A stretch of 10,113 bases of DNA, taken from positions 1 through 10,113 of the forward strand of contig JBNJGU010000102.1 of the NCBI GenBank assembly GCA_051747985.1, written 5' to 3'. Position 1 is the first letter of the stretch, and the number at the start of each line of letters is the position of its first letter. The DNA is from PWQG01 sp051747985 (lineage in GTDB: Bacteria; Pseudomonadota; Gammaproteobacteria; Pseudomonadales; Pseudohongiellaceae). Of this stretch, positions 6,461 to 10,113 are shown piece by piece. The translations under genes and the position numbers were made by a program. The notes beneath the pieces were generated by a model. The model did not search any database, had not been told where the DNA came from, and worked only from the letters and a program-made list of their open reading frames with translations.

Positions 6461-6561
6461 GATGTCGGCTCCTGTTCTGCCACAAAAAAGAATGCAGTGA
6501 CATCACGTTAGCCCACCGAACCTGAACCGGGACTTAAGGGCACCGCTGAAACAGCCCGGCG

Positions 6562-7323
6562 TTACTTGCGGAAAAGCACAACGAATTTGCTGGTGTTGCC
6601 CTGGATGGACTCGTCGAAAACGCTGATATCCAGCGGATCGTTCTCGTTGACGAACAACGGTGACGAACGCAGCACCGACAGACCGGCGTCCTCGGCATAC
6701 TCGACAATGTGACCCTCGTGGATGCGGTGCAGCGTACCGCCCACCTCCGGTCCCGAATCCGCGGCCGCCGCGTGATCGATGGCCAGGAACACGCCACCCG
6801 GCTTCAGAATACGGTGAATCTCCGCAAAGGCAGTTTCCGGATCTCCCAGCGAAATGTTGCCGTCCTGCTGAAACCACAGTTCGTGCGGACCCAGAATCCA
6901 GGTGACCATGTCCATGGAATTGTCGGCGGCGTCCAGCTCATCGAAATTCGTCCAGGACTGTCGCACGTTGCCCAGTCGCGCCTCCCGTTGCGCGGGCTCG
7001 TCTCCGTAGAAGCTGTCGAAGGACGGCGGATTCTGCATGGTGACCGAACCGGCCGGACCCACGACGCGACTGAGGATCTCGGTATACCAGCCGCCCCCGG
7101 CCTCCATCTCGAAGACCGCCATCCCCTTCTCGATGCCGGCGAAGGACAGCACCTCCAGGGGCATGCGCCGGGTATCGTCACCGGCATCGGCCGCCGGCCG
7201 CTCACCATGCACCAGCGCCGCCTGCACCAGATCGGCCGCGCTGTCGTGTGCGGCGGCCTGGCCTGAAAGGAAAAACGCTGCAAAGACAGCGCACAGGAAT
7301 GAAACGGATTTTCTGCTTGTCAT
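6562..7323 (-). CDS. Exported SAM-dependent methyltransferase-like protein
   Basis: This 253-residue protein has a class I methyltransferase core. Motif I is at residues 70-84 (VFEMEAGGGWYTEIL, the EAGGG loop that would hold SAM), an acidic position is in SMDMVTW (D138), and IHRILKPGG (169-177) followed by FLAIDHAA matches the post-III region. A signal peptide occupies residues 1-25 (basic MTSRK, hydrophobic core, GQAAA before H26). It resembles the exported 'predicted methyltransferase' group I know as COG4798, though I could not check this. The ATG at 7321-7323 has GGGAG (7330-7334) 6 nt upstream; the frame is open for 48 more codons, but those would hide the signal peptide. It lies 67 nt after the antiporter gene on the same strand. 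Export is odd because SAM is made in the cytoplasm, so the protein may bind another ligand. Confidence 0.8.
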   Translation of the reverse strand: MTSRKSVSFLCAVFAAFFLSGQAAAHDSAADLVQAALVHGERPAADAGDDTRRMPLEVLSFAGIEKGMAVFEMEAGGGWYTEILSRVVGPAGSVTMQNPPSFDSFYGDEPAQREARLGNVRQSWTNFDELDAADNSMDMVTWILGPHELWFQQDGNISLGDPETAFAEIHRILKPGGVFLAIDHAAAADSGPEVGGTLHRIHEGHIVEYAEDAGLSVLRSSPLFVNENDPLDISVFDESIQGNTSKFVVLFRK

Positions 7324-7329
7324 ATGATG

Positions 7330-7334
7330 CTCCC
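7330..7334 (-). promoter_or_regulatory. Ribosome binding site setting the methyltransferase-like start
   Basis: GGGAG on the - strand, 6 nt before ATG 7323-7321. It supports the 253-residue form with an N-terminal signal peptide rather than the longer open frame that starts inside the antiporter gene. Confidence 0.65.
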
Positions 7335-7390
7335 GAGCAATGCGCTCATCCGGATTGACTGGTGACAAATACTGGCGGGTCATGCGGGTA

Positions 7391-8968
7391 CTACTGTACA
7401 GGCGGTTCAGGTGGCGCGCCAGCCATCGACCGTCGCTCCGAATACGCATGTTCAGCCAGCCCCACACCCGCCTGGGACATGGTCAGATACGCCTGGTCCG
7501 CGCCGGCGGCCAGAATTTCCCGGGCCTCCTGCTCGTGCATGCTGTGCGACAGCACCTTTCCGTCGAAGCCCGCCTGACGCAGCTTCCGCGCCGCGATGAT
7601 CTTGGCTTCCGCATCGTTCATGGTCAGGAGCACCGAGCTCACCGCGCCCAGGTCGAGATTCTGCCAGAATACCTGATCCTCGGCATCCGCGAAAAACACG
7701 TTATGGTGCAGCTGTTTGTGGAACTCTACCCGCGCCGGGTCCGAATCCAGCCCGACCAGTCGGCAACGCCCCTCCAGGTGCTCGTAGGCCGCGGTCCCGG
7801 TGCGGCCCAGCCCCATGATCAGTACATCCGCCTGCCCGAGTGACACCGGCTGTTCATCCGGATGGCGGGTATTGCGCTCGAAGGGAATCAGGCGCGAGGC
7901 GAACCTTTCATACAGCGGGTGCGCATAGCGGTTGAGCGGCGCGCTGATCAGGAAGGAAAGGGCCACCGTCAGGGCCAGGGGCAACAGCCACTGCGGCACG
8001 AGGATGCTGGCAAGGACCAATCCGAACTCGCAGTAGGTGCTCAGGCTGATGCTGGAAAGAAAGGCACTGCGCGCACGCAGCCGGAAGGCGATGAGGATGA
8101 AGAAAAACAGCAGCCCCTTCAGCGGCAACAGTAACAGCATCATCAGGGCAAACCGCCAGGCCTCCTGATCCGGCAGGCCACCGAGACCGATCTGCAGAAA
8201 GAAGGCGACCAGGAACAGTTCCTTGACACCCCAGAGCGCATCGGACAGATCCCGGGCCCGGCCGTGATTGGCCATCAGTGCGCCGCTGAGCAGCGCGCCC
8301 AATTCGGCGCTGAGCCCCAGACGGTCAAAGCCGAAACCGCCCACCACAACGGCCATCAGCAGTCCGAACAGAATCAGCAGATCATCACGGCCACTGGCGT
8401 CCAGCAGGCGATAGAACAGCGGGCGGGCGAACACGAGCAGCACCAGCAACGGGGACCAGACGGAGAGATTGCTGCCCGCGGCCACACTGAGCACGGAGAG
8501 TGCAATCAGGTCCTGCACGATGAGAATACCGATCACCACCCGGCCATGAAACGCGCGCACTTCGCGCTTGGTCTCCAGAAACTTTGCCGCCAGCACCGTG
8601 CTGGAGAAGGCAAGCGTGAGGGCCAGAATGAAGGCGGTCGCCAGATCCATCGGCAACAGCAGGTGGATGGAAAACGCAAAGAAAAACAGAGAGAAGACAA
8701 AGTGCAGCAGCGTACTGCCGAGAATCTCGATGCGCATGATCTGTCGCAGATTCAGGCGCAACCCCACGGTGAACAGCAGGAGCAGCACACCGATCTGCGC
8801 GACATGCCGAAGCACCTCACTGGATTCGTCGGGCAACGCGAGCGCATCGCTCAGCACCGCAATGACAAAACCCGCGGCCAGATAACCGACCAGGGGCGGC
8901 AGGCCGACCGTACGCACCAGCATACCGGTGCTGAACGCCACGGCAATCCAGAGTACTTCTATCAGCAT
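7391..8968 (-). CDS. CPA2-family cation/proton antiporter with TrkA-N domain (KefB/YbaL-like)
   Basis: This 525-residue inner-membrane protein would exchange K+ or Na+ for protons. Residues 1-365 hold about a dozen hydrophobic segments, beginning MLIEVLWIAVAFSTGMLV. They contain the family's GVLLLLFTVGL block (60-70) and the QD motif at Q152-D153 (ILIVQDLIALSVL). After a short linker comes a TrkA-N/RCK nucleotide-binding domain (about 380-500) with a Rossmann loop GLGRTG (386-391) and an acidic strand end (GLDSD, 406-410), suggesting gating by NAD(H) or a similar nucleotide. The C-terminus ends in a Pro-rich tail after the RCK part, with no full TrkA-C domain. The ribosome binding site is weak, but a TAG closes the frame just upstream, so ATG 8966-8968 is the only sensible start. 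It probably heads a unit with the methyltransferase-like gene. Confidence 0.92.
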   Translation of the reverse strand: MLIEVLWIAVAFSTGMLVRTVGLPPLVGYLAAGFVIAVLSDALALPDESSEVLRHVAQIGVLLLLFTVGLRLNLRQIMRIEILGSTLLHFVFSLFFFAFSIHLLLPMDLATAFILALTLAFSSTVLAAKFLETKREVRAFHGRVVIGILIVQDLIALSVLSVAAGSNLSVWSPLLVLLVFARPLFYRLLDASGRDDLLILFGLLMAVVVGGFGFDRLGLSAELGALLSGALMANHGRARDLSDALWGVKELFLVAFFLQIGLGGLPDQEAWRFALMMLLLLPLKGLLFFFILIAFRLRARSAFLSSISLSTYCEFGLVLASILVPQWLLPLALTVALSFLISAPLNRYAHPLYERFASRLIPFERNTRHPDEQPVSLGQADVLIMGLGRTGTAAYEHLEGRCRLVGLDSDPARVEFHKQLHHNVFFADAEDQVFWQNLDLGAVSSVLLTMNDAEAKIIAARKLRQAGFDGKVLSHSMHEQEAREILAAGADQAYLTMSQAGVGLAEHAYSERRSMAGAPPEPPVQ

Positions 8969-9001
8969 GGGCTCATTCGCGCTCTACCTCCGCCCTGACA
9001 T

Positions 9002-9043
9002 CCGGCAAGCACGCGCGGGCGTATTTCGAGAAACGCGCGCCGG
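9002..9043. other. Imperfect GC-rich inverted repeat between the macrodomain and antiporter genes
   Basis: CCGGC (9002-9006) pairs with GCCGG (9039-9043), and GCGCG (9013-9017) with CGCGC (9034-9038), with a 6-nt bulge on one side. It lies in the 104-nt gap between two same-strand genes. No T-run follows on either strand, so it is not a clear terminator; it may be an attenuator or processing hairpin. Confidence 0.25.
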
Positions 9044-9072
9044 AATTCAGGGACTGAGCATGCCAGCGACAG

Positions 9073-9558
9073 TCAGTCCTCGCCGGACTGATCCGCCACA
9101 TACGTCTCGTAGACATACACGGTGGTATCCGACAGTCCACCCAGATGCTCTTCCACAACCGGCCGGACCTCGTCCCAGTCAAGACCGCCCACTCCCGTGG
9201 CCAGGCGGGACATGGCCAGTGACCGGACGCCCTCTTCCTCCACCAGCTGGTGCAACGCCTTCAGACAATGGCGCACATTGGGCAGCGTCGCCTTTCCCGG
9301 CTTCTCACCGTGACCATAGGCCGCCTCCTGCGTCATCAGATTGGCGATACGGACTCCACCCACGCCGCTCCAGACCCAGAGCTCGCCGGCCTTGGGGTGG
9401 CGGGTTTGGCAGTAATGGCGAAAATCCTTGTACATGGCCGGCCAGTTCTTGCGCAGTGCCAGCGCCAGTCCCTGCCCGAAGTCATCATTCGGCGCCACGC
9501 CGTGTGCGATCATCTCCGCCTTGCTGAGCAGAAGGTCTCCGGCTACATACTTGATCAT
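9073..9558 (-). CDS. Macrodomain protein (ALC1/TARG1-like)
   Basis: Macrodomains bind ADP-ribose or related ligands and some remove ADP-ribose from proteins. This 161-residue single-domain cytoplasmic protein starts MIKYVAGDLL, with the ligand-contacting GD at 7-8. It continues with IAHGVAPNDDFGQGLAL (17-33), and LAMSRLATGVGGLDW (114-128) forms the phosphate loop. The overall pattern is closest, in my reading, to the ALC1-like group (human TARG1, DarG N-terminus). By hand alignment the TARG1 catalytic Lys and Asp positions fall on Gln/Glu and Gly here, so a TARG1-type reaction is doubtful. ATG 9556-9558 is chosen because GAGGA (9565-9569) is 6 nt upstream; another ATG at 9562-9564 abuts that site. 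The gene precedes the antiporter by 104 nt on the same strand. No ADP-ribosyltransferase partner is visible. Confidence 0.82.
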   Translation of the reverse strand: MIKYVAGDLLLSKAEMIAHGVAPNDDFGQGLALALRKNWPAMYKDFRHYCQTRHPKAGELWVWSGVGGVRIANLMTQEAAYGHGEKPGKATLPNVRHCLKALHQLVEEEGVRSLAMSRLATGVGGLDWDEVRPVVEEHLGGLSDTTVYVYETYVADQSGED

Positions 9559-9811
9559 ATTCATTCCTCGCTTACGATGGGTCCCGATGCCGGACTGGCA
9601 CGGACAGCCTTTCACCATCATGCCATCCAGCACGCTCAGGCACATTGACACACGTCATGCGCCCGAGGGCAAGGGGGCAATCCACAATCATTGCGCGGAC
9701 GTAGTGTGCCTGCGAGCCCTTCCCGGTCGCTGCAGCACTTGAAGCTGGACAGCCTCCTGCCATGGGGATACCTTTACTTCTCTCTGTCAACCGGAAGGCG
9801 AACGCCGCTTC
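9559..9811. other. Divergent intergenic region
   Basis: This 253-bp gap separates the divergent macrodomain (-) and membrane-sensor (+) genes and must hold promoters for both. I see a TTGACA at 9645-9650 on the + strand, but no -10 at a proper distance, and no convincing - strand promoter. Open frames here on either strand lack ribosome binding sites and protein-like composition. Confidence 0.4.
9565..9569 (-). promoter_or_regulatory. Ribosome binding site setting the macrodomain start
   Basis: GAGGA on the - strand directly abuts one ATG (9564-9562) and lies 6 nt from the next (9558-9556). Only the second has workable spacing, and it starts the protein at the conserved MIKYVAGD strand. Confidence 0.6.
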
Positions 9812-10113
9812 ATGACCCTGCAGCTTGATACCACGACACTGGTGCTGATGTTCATCACCCTGGCGATCACCTCCTTCGTCGTGATGTTCCTCATCTGGCG
9901 CATCAACCGGAACATGCCCGGTGTACTGTGCTGGATGCTGGCCACGCTCCTGAATATCGTCTCCGCCGTGGCATCACTGTTGAACGCCCAGTATGGCTGG
10001 GCGGACGGTTGGGGCCCGTTCCTGAGCAACAGCATCAGCATGACCGCCAATATGCTGGTGTTGGCAGGGGCACTGCAGTTTCGCGGCTATGCCTCGGCGC
10101 GTTGCTGGCAGTT
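9812..10113 (+). CDS. N-terminus of a multi-pass membrane protein, probably a GGDEF-type sensor (3' cut)
   Basis: ATG at 9812 opens a frame that runs off the window after 100 codons. It begins MTLQLDTTTLVLMF and holds three membrane segments at about residues 9-29, 38-58 and 70-90, separated by WRINRNMPG and YGWADGWGP loops. The short LDTTTL start, the WR plus PG loop and the small-residue third segment resemble the N-terminal membrane part of many gammaproteobacterial GGDEF or GGDEF-EAL proteins. The catalytic domain is outside the window, so this remains inference. A GGAAGG at 9793-9798 is 13 nt from the ATG, longer than usual; no better in-frame start is visible. If it is a cyclase, the window carries two cyclic-di-GMP genes. 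Confidence 0.65.
   Translation, partial: MTLQLDTTTLVLMFITLAITSFVVMFLIWRINRNMPGVLCWMLATLLNIVSAVASLLNAQYGWADGWGPFLSNSISMTANMLVLAGALQFRGYASARCWQ

Noticed and set aside
6536..6560. Possible terminator after the methyltransferase-like gene (GCTG-TTT-CAGC on the - strand)
   Set aside because: The stem is only 4 bp and no T-run follows.
8264..8998. 244-codon open frame on the + strand
   Set aside because: It is the reverse of the antiporter gene. Its Gln/His/Glu-rich composition is the antisense image of membrane-segment codons, and there is no ribosome binding site.
4249..9558. Fic plus macrodomain as one toxin-antitoxin or anti-phage island
   Set aside because: The genes are over 3 kb apart, with an antiporter and two exported proteins between them, and no mobility gene, nuclease or known defence partner is present.
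9645..9650. Consensus -35 hexamer TTGACA on the + strand
   Set aside because: No -10-like sequence is found 15-19 nt downstream.
9572..9790. 72-codon open frame on the - strand upstream of the macrodomain gene
   Set aside because: It has no ribosome binding site, no protein-like pattern, and overlaps the expected promoter region.
9762..9815. 17-codon frame whose TGA overlaps the ATG at 9812
   Set aside because: It has no ribosome binding site, and a short overlap of this kind arises easily by chance.

Overview
The window reads as ordinary, moderately GC-rich bacterial chromosome, most likely from a gammaproteobacterium. The bacteriohemerythrin-GGDEF fusion, the CPA2 antiporter with a TrkA-N domain, the signal peptides and the Shine-Dalgarno spacing all fit that group, but no marker allows a genus call. 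I see no rRNA, tRNA, CRISPR array, transposase or integrase.

Left part, + strand: the 3' part of a lytic transglycosylase gene (3-689) is followed by an apparent three-gene operon (770-2616). It has an extended -10 promoter and a small hairpin over the first ribosome binding site. The operon encodes a membrane-anchored protein that may have a PNPOx/nitroreductase-like fold, a 44-residue membrane miniprotein, and a bacteriohemerythrin-diguanylate cyclase. The cyclase keeps all seven di-iron ligands, the GGDEF active site and the inhibitory RxxD site, so this unit probably turns oxygen or redox state into cyclic-di-GMP.

Middle and right part, - strand (read from 9558 down to 2659): macrodomain protein, CPA2 cation/proton antiporter with TrkA-N domain, exported SAM-methyltransferase-like protein, exported Arg/Tyr/His-rich protein, Fic-family AMP-transferase, and exported amidase-signature enzyme. 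Antiporter and methyltransferase are 67 nt apart and may be co-transcribed. Fic and amidase are 51 nt apart. The only clearly AT-rich stretch is about 5830-5945, upstream of fic. It holds a good sigma70-type promoter and three copies of a TCAGAAA-core repeat spaced 30 and 20 bp apart. The amidase gene converges on the cyclase gene. A 19-bp exact direct repeat lies just outside the amidase 3' end and inside the fic 3' end, so a copy of fic coding sequence brackets the amidase.

Right edge, + strand: the start of a multi-pass membrane protein (9812 onward), resembling the N-terminal sensor part of another GGDEF-type protein, is cut by the window end.

The parts most worth a second look are the fic upstream region, the direct repeat around the amidase, the hemerythrin-cyclase operon with its two unexplained partners, and a methyltransferase fold that appears to be exported. 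I found no clear evidence of a complete new system; these are local oddities that can be tested.
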